Shown here one piece after another: positions 32,725 through 38,936 of a DNA stretch of 64,000 nucleotides. Origin of the DNA: Deinococcus indicus (GTDB lineage Bacteria; Deinococcota; Deinococci; Deinococcales; Deinococcaceae); contig NZ_NHMK01000003.1 of assembly GCF_002198095.1 (NCBI RefSeq), forward strand, positions 35,726-99,725, written 5' to 3'. The notes beneath the pieces are model-generated. The model was not told the DNA's origin and made no database searches. It saw only the letters and a program-made list of their open reading frames with translations. How positions within the stretch are numbered: the first letter of the stretch is position 1; each line of letters opens with the position of its first letter. Position numbers and translations under genes: made by a program.

Positions 32725-33056
32725 GGCGTGGCCTCTTCCAGGTCCGGGCGGCGGGTCCAGTCGAACCGTTCCAGGTACTCGAGGAGTTTGTCGCTGGCCT
32801 TGACGCTCTCGCGGAAGGTGCTGGTGCGGGCGTCGAGGTCGAAGGTCTCGGGCGTCCACGTCCAGGTGCTGACGCTCAGGCCGCCGGCGTGCTGCACCTG
32901 GCGCTGCATCGTGACCCTGCACGGCTCCGGGTCGTTCGGATCGACGACCTGCGTGTGGGTGTACACGCGCTGCTCGCGGTGCACCTGCCCGGGCCGCGCG
33001 CCGCGCGAGCGGACTTCCAGGTGCAGGGTGGCGTTGACTTCGATGGTGTTCGTCAC
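32721..33056 (-). CDS. unknown 111-residue protein
   Basis: Beta-rich N-terminal half (IEVNATLHLEVRSRG ... RVYTHTQVVDPNDPEPCRVTMQRQVQHAGGLSVSTWTWTPETFDL) and helical C-terminal half (TSTFRESVKASDKLLEYLERFDW). Not recognised. Confidence 0.58.
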   Translation of the reverse strand: MTNTIEVNATLHLEVRSRGARPGQVHREQRVYTHTQVVDPNDPEPCRVTMQRQVQHAGGLSVSTWTWTPETFDLDARTSTFRESVKASDKLLEYLERFDWTRRPDLEEATP

Positions 33057-33325
33057 GGGGTGGCTCCCTTGCGGCGTTCGCGGGCGTCGCGCTTCGCGCG
33101 GCGGTAGAGGTTCGTGGCGTGGCGCATGCCGGTCACGGTGGCGTCCGTGACGCGGTTCTCGATCAGGTGCAGGACGCGCGTGCCCAGCTGGATGCGGGGG
33201 CGGCCGTGGCGGGTGCTGCGGTCGCCGCGCTGGATGACGAGGTTGATGGCGCGGATGGCGCTGTCGTCGTCGCGTTCCATCCAGCGGGTCCGGGCGGCGC
33301 GGATGGCGGCGTCAGTGATGACCAC
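33053..33325 (-). CDS. unknown 90-residue basic helical protein
   Basis: From GTG 33325. VITDAAIRAARTRWMERDDDSAIRAINLVIQRGDRSTRHGRP ... HATNLYRRAKRDARERRKG; strongly basic, could bind nucleic acid. Not recognised. Confidence 0.55.
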   Translation of the reverse strand: MVITDAAIRAARTRWMERDDDSAIRAINLVIQRGDRSTRHGRPRIQLGTRVLHLIENRVTDATVTGMRHATNLYRRAKRDARERRKGATP

Positions 33326-33328
33326 CGC

Positions 33329-33607
33329 TCACTCCCTGATCGGCGTGCGGCTGCGCGTGCCGGGTCCGTGGATGGTGGTGGCCATGTCGTGCGGGGTGAG
33401 GGTCCGGTCGTGCGTCCAGAGGTGCCGGCGTTCCCCGTGCGGGTTCAGGCGGATGGTCAGGGGGATCAGGGCGGGGTTCAGGATCCGGGCGGGGGTGACG
33501 TGCACCTGCTGGAGTTGCCGGGCGCGGTCGAGTGCGGCGGGGGTGGGGCCGTACGTGTCGAGTTCCGCGAGCGCCTCGGCCAGCTCGCCGGTGGCCGCGC
33601 GGGTCAC
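33329..33607 (-). CDS. unknown 92-residue protein
   Basis: Helical N-terminus (GELAEALAELDTYGPTPAALDRARQLQQVHVTPARILNPALIPL), then RLNPHGERRHLWTHDRTLTPHDMATT. One of the few genes here that does not overlap its downstream neighbour (three-base gap). Starts at GTG overlapping the upstream stop. Not recognised. Confidence 0.55.
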   Translation of the reverse strand: MTRAATGELAEALAELDTYGPTPAALDRARQLQQVHVTPARILNPALIPLTIRLNPHGERRHLWTHDRTLTPHDMATTIHGPGTRSRTPIRE

Positions 33608-33819
33608 GCGGGCTCCCGGAGGCCGAGTTCCGGCAGGTAGTGGGGTTCCAGGTCGCTGATCGGCACGTACCCGAGGCGGCTGCGGTAGTCCTGCGCGGCG
33701 CGGCGTTGCGCGGACGCCCAGGGCAGCCCGGCGGCGTGGTGCTGACGGATGCGTTTCAGGCGGTGGCGGCGCGCTTCCTGCCGGGTCTTGCGGAGGATGG
33801 GGGCGTACGGGTCTTTCAT
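33604..33819 (-). CDS. unknown 71-residue basic protein
   Basis: KDPYAPILRKTRQEARRHRLKRIRQHHAAGLPWASAQRRAAQDYRSRLGYVP: a basic helical pair, then an acidic/hydrophobic end. Possibly nucleic-acid binding. Overlaps both neighbours. Confidence 0.55.
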   Translation of the reverse strand: MKDPYAPILRKTRQEARRHRLKRIRQHHAAGLPWASAQRRAAQDYRSRLGYVPISDLEPHYLPELGLREPA

Positions 33820-34115
33820 TCGACCACCTCGCGGAGTTCGCGCATGTTCCTCGCCTTGAAGCGCACGCAGAGCGAGTCGATGTGGCTCTTCACGGTGTTC
33901 GGGCTCAGGCCGGTGTTCTTCGCGATCTGCTCGCGGTTCTGCCCGGCCCGGACGAGGCCCAGGATCTGCGCCTTGCGGGGTGACAGGCCGTCCGGCGCGG
34001 CGCGGCGGGCCAGCAGGACGTGATGCGCCGCCTGCGCCCAGTCCGGCAGGTCACCCAGGCCGGGGCTGCCCTCCTGCACCCACTGCTCGTGCAGGACCTC
34101 CGCGCGCCGGTTCAC
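33816..34115 (-). CDS. LuxR/GerE-type HTH protein
   Basis: 99 residues. C-terminal LSPRKAQILGLVRAGQNREQIAKNTGLSPNTVKSHIDSLCVRFKARNMRELREVVE (residues 44-99) is a complete GerE helix-turn-helix (cf. L-T-x-R-E-x-E-I-L-x-L-x-A-x-G ... EIA ... S-x-x-T-V-K-x-H). No receiver or autoinducer domain. Likely transcription factor, for example of late or middle genes. Confidence 0.78.
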   Translation of the reverse strand: MNRRAEVLHEQWVQEGSPGLGDLPDWAQAAHHVLLARRAAPDGLSPRKAQILGLVRAGQNREQIAKNTGLSPNTVKSHIDSLCVRFKARNMRELREVVE

Positions 34116-34321
34116 GCGGACTCCCAGTGGCGAGGCTGGAACGGGTGGCTGCGCGGGGTTTTCCAGTCGGGCGCGCGGAAGCGGAAGTCGCTGAAAACCA
34201 CGCCAGGGGTGATGGCCTTGCCCTGGTCGTAGCGGTCGGCTTCCGGGGGCGAAACGGTGATTTCCCGGCTGGCCTGCCCGGCGATCAGGGCGACCGTGAG
34301 GTGTAGGTGGTTGGGTGTCAT
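34112..34321 (-). CDS. unknown 69-residue protein
   Basis: NHLHLTVALIAGQASREITVSPPEADRYDQGKAITPGVVFSDFRFRAPDWKTPRSHPFQPRHWE; looks like one small beta domain with an extended C-terminus. Overlaps both neighbours by four bases. Confidence 0.55.
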   Translation of the reverse strand: MTPNHLHLTVALIAGQASREITVSPPEADRYDQGKAITPGVVFSDFRFRAPDWKTPRSHPFQPRHWESA

Positions 34322-34635
34322 GCGGCGCGGTCCTCCTGTCGGGCGTGCCTGCGGGCGCGTTTGCGCTCCCAGCGGGCGTGGGGGTGGTGGGCGGTGATGA
34401 TCAGGTGGGTGTGCGGGCACCAGATCAGGCGGAGCGTGACGCCGCGCCACGGGACGTGCAGGAACAGGCGCGTTCCGTTCGCGGGGTACGTGAGCAGGCG
34501 GTCCTGGGCGAGGTCCGCGCGGATCCGGGCGCAGAGGTCCCGGTACGCGGCGCGGGTGAGACGCAGGCCGTAGCGTTCGCGCACCTTTTCAGCGGTGTGG
34601 CGGTAGCGGTGGGCGGGGTGGGGGGCTTTCTTCAC
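34318..34635 (-). CDS. unknown 105-residue basic protein
   Basis: From GTG 34635 (overlap GTGA). HTAEKVRERYGLRLTRAAYRDLCARIRADLAQDRLLTYPANGTRLFLHVPWRGVTLRLIWCPHTHLIITAHHPHARWERKRARRHARQ: helical start, then four strands, very basic end. The fold order (alpha-beta with ...RLIWCPHTHLIITAHHP) resembles small RelE/HicA-like or DUF folds, but this is a weak impression. Confidence 0.58.
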   Translation of the reverse strand: MKKAPHPAHRYRHTAEKVRERYGLRLTRAAYRDLCARIRADLAQDRLLTYPANGTRLFLHVPWRGVTLRLIWCPHTHLIITAHHPHARWERKRARRHARQEDRAA

Positions 34636-35057
34636 GCGCGTTCCTCCTGCTCGGCGGCCAGCAGCTCGGCCAGGGTGTACGCGACGACCACGCGGAACCC
34701 GGCGGCCCGCAGGCGGGCGTGGCAGGCGAGCTGGTCGTCGCTGGGTTTGTTGCCAGGCTGTTTGAGTTCCGCGAACCACAGGCGCCGCCGGCCGTCCGGG
34801 AGGTACAGCACCAGATCCGGCCAGCCGACTGTCATGTAGACGCTCCCACCCCTGCGGCTGCCCTTGTAGGACTCCTGGACGTGCCAGCCGAGTGCGGTGA
34901 GTTCCCGCACGGCGGCCACCTGGAACGCCGCTTCGTCCGGGTAACCGTTGTCACGCGGCGGCGCCGGCGCGGGCGGCGGGGAGGGCTGGGCCTCCTCCGG
35001 GAACAGGTGTGGGTGCTTCCGGCGGTACTCGCGCAGGAAGGTCTCGTCGAACGGCAC
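34632..35057 (-). CDS. VRR-NUC domain nuclease
   Basis: 141 residues. DEAAFQVAAVRELTALGWHVQES, then VGWPDLVLYLPDGRRRLWFAELKQPGNKPSDDQLACHARLRAAGFRVVVAYTLAEL: the PD-(D/E)xK core with Asp81, Glu97 and Lys99 and the Gln of the SDDQ helix, exactly the VRR-NUC layout. Stand-alone phage VRR-NUC proteins are thought to act in DNA junction processing or degradation. It lies in the accessory operon next to HTH genes. Confidence 0.82.
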   Translation of the reverse strand: MPFDETFLREYRRKHPHLFPEEAQPSPPPAPAPPRDNGYPDEAAFQVAAVRELTALGWHVQESYKGSRRGGSVYMTVGWPDLVLYLPDGRRRLWFAELKQPGNKPSDDQLACHARLRAAGFRVVVAYTLAELLAAEQEERA

Positions 35058-35058
35058 G

Positions 35059-35637
35059 TCAGGTCAGCCCGAGGCGGGCGCGGGCCAGGGGTTGCCGGGC
35101 GGCGCCCAGGTCGGTCAGGGCCCACTGCCGGCCAGGGACGCTGACGACCAGGTTGCGCAGTTCGAGCGTGACGAGCAGCTGATGCACGCGGGAGTGATGC
35201 ACGCAGGAGCAGTGCCGGGGGCCGTGCCGGTCGCCGAAGGCCTGCACGAGGCTCAGAAGGCCCACCGGCAGGCCGGGGGTGAGCAGCAGGAGCGTCTGCG
35301 CCTGGCGGATGGTCAGGTCGGACGCGCCGGCGGTCAGGACCTGCCCCCCGGTCGGCGTGAGGGTCCAGGTGGCCCGTCCGTCCTGCGGGCCGCTCCGGTC
35401 CGCGTACCCGTGACGCCGGAGGCGGTACGTGGCCGCGTGGAACTGCTGAGGGGTGACGTCCGGCAGGCGGGCGAGGAGGGCCGTGCCGGTCAGGGGGCCG
35501 TCGGCGAGGAGGGCCAGGGCGCGCCAGGCGGCGCTGCCGTGGCCGGGGATCCAGGCGGTCAGTGGGTGCCACGGCACGCTGGGCGGGCGGTTGCAGGACT
35601 GCCGCCGGAACGGCGCGACCGTTGCCGTCGCGGTCAC
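35059..35637 (-). CDS. two-part winged-helix protein
   Basis: 192 residues from GTG 35637. First wHTH WRALALLADGPLTGTALLARLPDVTPQQFHAATYRLRRHGYADRSGPQDGRATWTLTPTGGQVL (about 38-102) and a second helical unit IRQAQTLLLLTPGLPVGLLSLVQAFGDRHGPRHCSCVHHSRVHQLLVTLELRNLVVSVPGRQWALTDLG. Both end in the strand-wing pattern of PadR/MarR-like domains. Likely DNA binding. Confidence 0.62.
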   Translation of the reverse strand: MTATATVAPFRRQSCNRPPSVPWHPLTAWIPGHGSAAWRALALLADGPLTGTALLARLPDVTPQQFHAATYRLRRHGYADRSGPQDGRATWTLTPTGGQVLTAGASDLTIRQAQTLLLLTPGLPVGLLSLVQAFGDRHGPRHCSCVHHSRVHQLLVTLELRNLVVSVPGRQWALTDLGAARQPLARARLGLT

Positions 35638-35918
35638 GTGGGGGCCTCCAGGGTGCCGCGCTGCCGGTGCCAGAGGAGACGCTGTTCCCCCAGGCCGGTC
35701 AGGTGGTAGCGGGGGCTGCCGGGGCTGGGCAGGACCTGAATCCAGTGCTCGCGCAGGTAGCGGGCCAGGGCGTGCCGGACGGTCTCGTCGCGGTCCAGGG
35801 CAGGCAGCGGGGCGGGCGTGAGGGTGCGGGCGCGCGCCAGGGCGCCGGTGATCCCGCACGGGCTTTCCAGCGCGGCCAGCAGCACCGCTTCGAGCAGCGG
35901 CGGGGCGTCCGGCGTCAA
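35634..35918 (-). CDS. winged-helix-like small protein
   Basis: 94 residues from TTG 35918, overlapping the upstream stop (TTGA). PLLEAVLLAALESPCGITGALARARTLTPAPLPALDRDETVRHALARYLREHWIQVLPSPGSPRYHLTGLGEQRL: one wHTH ending in Y-x-LTxLG, like its downstream neighbour 35059-35637, so perhaps a related pair. Confidence 0.58.
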   Translation of the reverse strand: MTPDAPPLLEAVLLAALESPCGITGALARARTLTPAPLPALDRDETVRHALARYLREHWIQVLPSPGSPRYHLTGLGEQRLLWHRQRGTLEAPT

Positions 35919-36187
35919 GCGGGCACTCCGTCCGGCCAGAGGGGCAGCGTCGGTCCGGGGTCGGGCTGGGTGTGCAGGACCGCCTCGATCAGTCGCCTGT
36001 GGGGCGCGTCGGCCAGCCGCCGGATCTCGCTGGTGCTGCCGATCAGCTCCATGCACAGCGGCAGGCGCAGGTGAGGCAGGAGGCGCAGGGCAGCGGGGGC
36101 GGCGCGGGCCGGGACGGGCTGCGCCCAGGGGATGCCCCGCAGGGCGCGGCGCACGGCAGGCCAGGGGAGGGGGGCGGGGCCGGTCAC
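35915..36187 (-). CDS. unknown 90-residue protein
   Basis: From GTG 36187 (overlap GTGA). Helical: LPWPAVRRALRGIPWAQPVPARAAPAALRLLPHLRLPLCMELIGSTSEIRRLADAPHRRLIEAVLHTQ. Not recognised. Confidence 0.55.
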   Translation of the reverse strand: MTGPAPLPWPAVRRALRGIPWAQPVPARAAPAALRLLPHLRLPLCMELIGSTSEIRRLADAPHRRLIEAVLHTQPDPGPTLPLWPDGVPA

Positions 36188-36468
36188 TGCAGGTCGTCCT
36201 TCTCGTCCTGGTGAACGATCATGCGCGCGGCCCGGTTCGCGTTCTGCACGTGCTCGGGTTTCAGGGCGTCGAAGCCGTGGCGTTGCAGTCCGGCGCGGAC
36301 GATCTCCAGCGTGGCGTACTCGACGGGGGAGAGGCGCCGGTCGGTGTGGGCGCGGCGGGCGGGTCGGTCGGTTCGCGGGCTGGTGGCCACGTAGGCGCCC
36401 AGAAGGGCCAGCAGGATGACGGCGAAGATGGCGTAGCGGATGAGGTCGTGCGTCTGGTCTGGGGTCAC
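36184..36468 (-). CDS. small membrane-anchored protein
   Basis: 94 residues from GTG 36468. One membrane segment (YAIFAVILLALLGAYVATS, about 12-30), then a basic/helical cytoplasmic part (SPVEYATLEIVRAGLQRHGFDALKPEHVQNANRAARMIVHQDEKDD). Not recognised. Confidence 0.6.
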   Translation of the reverse strand: MTPDQTHDLIRYAIFAVILLALLGAYVATSPRTDRPARRAHTDRRLSPVEYATLEIVRAGLQRHGFDALKPEHVQNANRAARMIVHQDEKDDLQ

Positions 36469-36734
36469 TGGGGGCCTCCGAAGGCGGCGAGCAGCTGCTG
36501 GTCCTGGGCGGTGCGGGTGGTGCCGGGGCGGCGCAGGTGATCGAGGTGGGCACTGAGCGCGCGGTGCTGGTCGGGCGTGCAGTCGAGGACGCTGACGCGC
36601 AGGCCTTCCGGGGTGACGTGGACGGGTAGTTCGCGGCCAGCGCGGCGCCGCAGTTCCCCGGTCATGGCGTCCCGTTCGCTGCTGGTGAGGTCATGCGGGT
36701 CGGTCACGGGAATCTGGAGCTGGATCAGGGTCAT
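36465..36734 (-). CDS. unknown 89-residue protein
   Basis: TLIQLQIPVTDPHDLTSSERDAMTGELRRRAGRELPVHVTPEGLRVSVLDCTPDQHRALSAHLDHLRR: alpha-beta, one domain. Not recognised. Overlaps both neighbours. Confidence 0.55.
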   Translation of the reverse strand: MTLIQLQIPVTDPHDLTSSERDAMTGELRRRAGRELPVHVTPEGLRVSVLDCTPDQHRALSAHLDHLRRPGTTRTAQDQQLLAAFGGPQ

Positions 36735-37171
36735 AGGTCCTCACTGCCGAAACTGGCTTTCAGCACGTCGTTCAGGGCGATGGGCGCAGGCGTGGTGGGC
36801 GGGCGGGGCGTGAGGCGCCGCGCGAGGTTCGGGGCGAACGCGACGGGCCGGACGTTCGGGTCGGCGGTCCGGGCGTACCGCAGGTGCTCCTGAAGGTGGA
36901 AGGCGCGCTCGCCGGCCTGCCGGGCGCGGTCGGTGGGGTAGCGGGCGTGCGCGGGGTTGTGGAGGCCCGTGATGAAGTACGCCAGGGCGTCCAGGGCGCT
37001 CCGGAAGGCGTTGCGGCCCTCGGGGGTCATGTCGGCCCGGTCGACGTGTTCCGCGACCGCCCAGGTCTGCCCCATGTGCAGGCGGCCGCTGAGTTCAGCG
37101 GCGCGTTCCAGGGCCAGGAGGTCCGACTCGGTGAGCAGCAGCTGGTAGAGGGGTTCGGGGTGGTCAGGCAA
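36731..37171 (-). CDS. unknown 146-residue helical protein
   Basis: PLYQLLLTESDLLALERAAELSGRLHMGQTWAVAEHVDRADMTPEGRNAFRSALDALAYFITGLHNPAHARYPTDRARQAGERAFHLQEHLRYA: all-helical, acidic N-terminus. First gene after the intergenic palindrome 37254-37273, so it may head a transcription unit. A GGGCCGCC/GGCGGCCC hairpin stands just upstream (about 37198-37227). Confidence 0.58.
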   Translation of the reverse strand: MPDHPEPLYQLLLTESDLLALERAAELSGRLHMGQTWAVAEHVDRADMTPEGRNAFRSALDALAYFITGLHNPAHARYPTDRARQAGERAFHLQEHLRYARTADPNVRPVAFAPNLARRLTPRPPTTPAPIALNDVLKASFGSEDL

Positions 37172-37253
37172 GGGGGTCCTCCGGGGGGAATGGGGGCGCG
37201 GGCCGCCTCCTGGGATGGGGGCGGCCCGGTCGCGGGGCGGTGGGTTGTGGGGT

Positions 37254-37273
37254 CCGCACTGACGTCAGTGCGG
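37254..37273. repeat. 20-bp perfect palindrome A (copy 2)
   Basis: Identical in all 20 bases to 27929-27948. Again intergenic: between the stop of the HTH paralogue 37281-37688 and the start of 36731-37171. Both copies stand upstream of a minus-strand gene, as an operator or activator site would. Confidence 0.9.
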
Positions 37274-37280
37274 TCCGGAT

Positions 37281-37688
37281 TCAGTACGTGGCGCGGCTCT
37301 TTGAAAAGGCTTCTCGGCTGCAGCCGAGCAGGCCGCCGGCGATCACCTGGTTCAGGGTGCGGGGCTGGTGTCCGAGTCGGCCGAGGAGATCCATCCGCTC
37401 CGCGATGGGGTGCACGGTCAGGGCCTGCGCGGTGATCAGGGCGACCCCAGCGGTGAGGGCGTCGGGGGTGACGGCGTCCGTCCAGGTGCTACCGGGCATG
37501 CAGCCGGTCTCTCCGAGTTGGAGGTGGTCGGTGATGGGGCCGGGCAGGGCGGCGTGGCCGGGCCAGGTGCCACCGGCGGGAATGCGGACGCTGATGCGGG
37601 AGGACACGCCGTACGCGATGACGATGCCGCTGGTGACGGTGAACGGCTGTTCGAGGGGCGGGCCTGGGGTGTAACGGAAGTAGCTCAT
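37281..37688 (-). CDS. unknown protein with C-terminal HTH-like motif, paralogue of 31211-31654
   Basis: 135 residues. N-terminal beta part (FTVTSGIVIAYGVSSRISVRIPAGGTWPGHAALPGPITD), then GVALITAQALTVHPIAERMDLLGRLGHQPRTLNQVIAGGLLGCSREAFSKSRATY, whose end (NQVIAGGLLGCSREAFSKSRA) has helix-turn-helix spacing. The ATG overlaps the upstream stop. Confidence 0.65.
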   Translation of the reverse strand: MSYFRYTPGPPLEQPFTVTSGIVIAYGVSSRISVRIPAGGTWPGHAALPGPITDHLQLGETGCMPGSTWTDAVTPDALTAGVALITAQALTVHPIAERMDLLGRLGHQPRTLNQVIAGGLLGCSREAFSKSRATY

Positions 37689-38092
37689 GGGATCTCCAGC
37701 AGGGTGGGCATGGCGGGGGGTGGTGGCGGCGAGGGGCGCTGGGCGACCTTGCGGCGCAGGTCCTTCAGGGCCTGCTGGTTCTCGCGGGCCCGGCGGGCCT
37801 CGTCGAGTCGGTCGCGGGCGCGGGTGGTGGCCTGCTTGTCGGTGCCGGGCCAGCGGTGCCGGGCGGCCCGCAGGCACGCGAGCGCGAAGGCCTGCGCGGC
37901 GTGGTGCAGGTCGCGGGTGTCCTCGTCCAGCGCGTCCAGCAGGCGGCGGGCCGTGAAGTCCAGGTCCGGGACGGCATCGAGGATGGGGTAGATCCGGTTG
38001 CTGCTGCGGCGCACCTCGGCGGCGTGCGCGATCAACATCCGGAGGGTGGTGGGTGGCCGGTCGTCGGCCACGACGTACAGGTCGTCGAGCAC
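37685..38092 (-). CDS. unknown 135-residue helical protein
   Basis: From GTG 38092 with GGAGG six bases upstream. Helical, charged (AHAAEVRRSSNRIYPILDAVPDLDFTARRLLDALDEDTRDLHHAAQAFALACLRAARHRW ... RARDRLDEARRARENQQALKDLRRKVAQ), Pro-rich end. Coiled-coil likely near residues 90-118. Not recognised. Confidence 0.6.
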   Translation of the reverse strand: MLDDLYVVADDRPPTTLRMLIAHAAEVRRSSNRIYPILDAVPDLDFTARRLLDALDEDTRDLHHAAQAFALACLRAARHRWPGTDKQATTRARDRLDEARRARENQQALKDLRRKVAQRPSPPPPPAMPTLLEIP

Positions 38093-38172
38093 GGAGAACC
38101 TCCAACGCGAAGTCCCGCACCGGCGCGGTGGCCAGGGCGGGACTCGAGGGCGGAGCGGAGTGCGGTGTGGGC

Positions 38173-38730
38173 TCAGTCGGCCGCGGCGGGCGGCTCTGCC
38201 GGGGGCGTGGCGCTCACGCGGCGGGTGTAGGCGCGCACGCCCTGCCAGCGTTCCGGGACGGGTGCGTGCACGCTGCGGATCTGCTCGGCGAGCAGGACGC
38301 CCGGTCCGACGTTCAGGACCCGGCCGCGTACCGTCACGCTGAACGTGCCCGGATCCAGGCGCAGCACCTCGGTGGAGGCCTGGAGCGTGACCGTGAACGG
38401 GTGGGTGTTCGCGACGGCGGGCGCGATCTTCACGCGGATGAGGCCCTCGCTGCTGTCGAGTTTCAGGAGCGTGCCGGTCACGAGGACGTCCGTGCCGTTC
38501 GGGCGGCGGGCCGGGCGGATGTTCGCCGGCGGGGCGTACAGGCGGCGCAGCGCGCCGGACGGACTGGTGTCCGGGAACGCGCGGACCGTGACGCGCCGGG
38601 GCGTCTCACCGGGCCGCCAGGTCGTGCGGACGTGAAGGCCGTGGATGCGAATGCCGTCCGGGAGTGCGGTGGGCCAGCCGGTCACGGTGACCACGGCCGC
38701 GTGCGGGGTGGGGGAGGCGGGGTGGGTCAC
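38173..38730 (-). CDS. unknown beta-rich protein, possibly OB-fold
   Basis: 185 residues from GTG 38730. Repeated strands (VVTVTGWPTALPDGIRIHGLHVRTTW ... VTVRAFPDTS ... DVLVTGTLLKLDSSEGLIRVKIAPAV ... FSVTVRGRVLNVGPGVLLAEQIRSVHAP). V-x-V-x-G-R/T-L-x-x-D/V is OB-like. As it is next to the replication initiator gene, an SSB-type role is possible but unproven. Confidence 0.58.
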   Translation of the reverse strand: MTHPASPTPHAAVVTVTGWPTALPDGIRIHGLHVRTTWRPGETPRRVTVRAFPDTSPSGALRRLYAPPANIRPARRPNGTDVLVTGTLLKLDSSEGLIRVKIAPAVANTHPFTVTLQASTEVLRLDPGTFSVTVRGRVLNVGPGVLLAEQIRSVHAPVPERWQGVRAYTRRVSATPPAEPPAAAD

Positions 38731-38936
38731 GTGGGGTCCTCCTGATCGAGCGGGACGGCGGCGGCGCGTTCGAACAGTCCGGTGAGGGTCTGCCTGTTCG
38801 GGGCGTTGAGTTCCACCAGGGCGACCGGGCGGTCTGAGGCGGGTTGCAGGCCTGCCGCTTTCAGCTGGTCGCGGGTGGCGAGGCCCTCGGGGATCTCGTC
38901 GACGTACTTCGGGATGGACGGGTTGCGGTGCGGCAT
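38727..38936 (-). CDS. unknown 69-residue protein
   Basis: KYVDEIPEGLATRDQLKAAGLQPASDRPVALVELNAPNRQTLTGLFERAAAVPLDQED: short segment with the motif IPEGLATRDQLKAAGLxPxxxRPVALVE, of a type found as an add-on in larger nuclease-like proteins. Here stand-alone. Its start touches the stop of the initiator gene. Confidence 0.55.
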   Translation of the reverse strand: MPHRNPSIPKYVDEIPEGLATRDQLKAAGLQPASDRPVALVELNAPNRQTLTGLFERAAAVPLDQEDPT

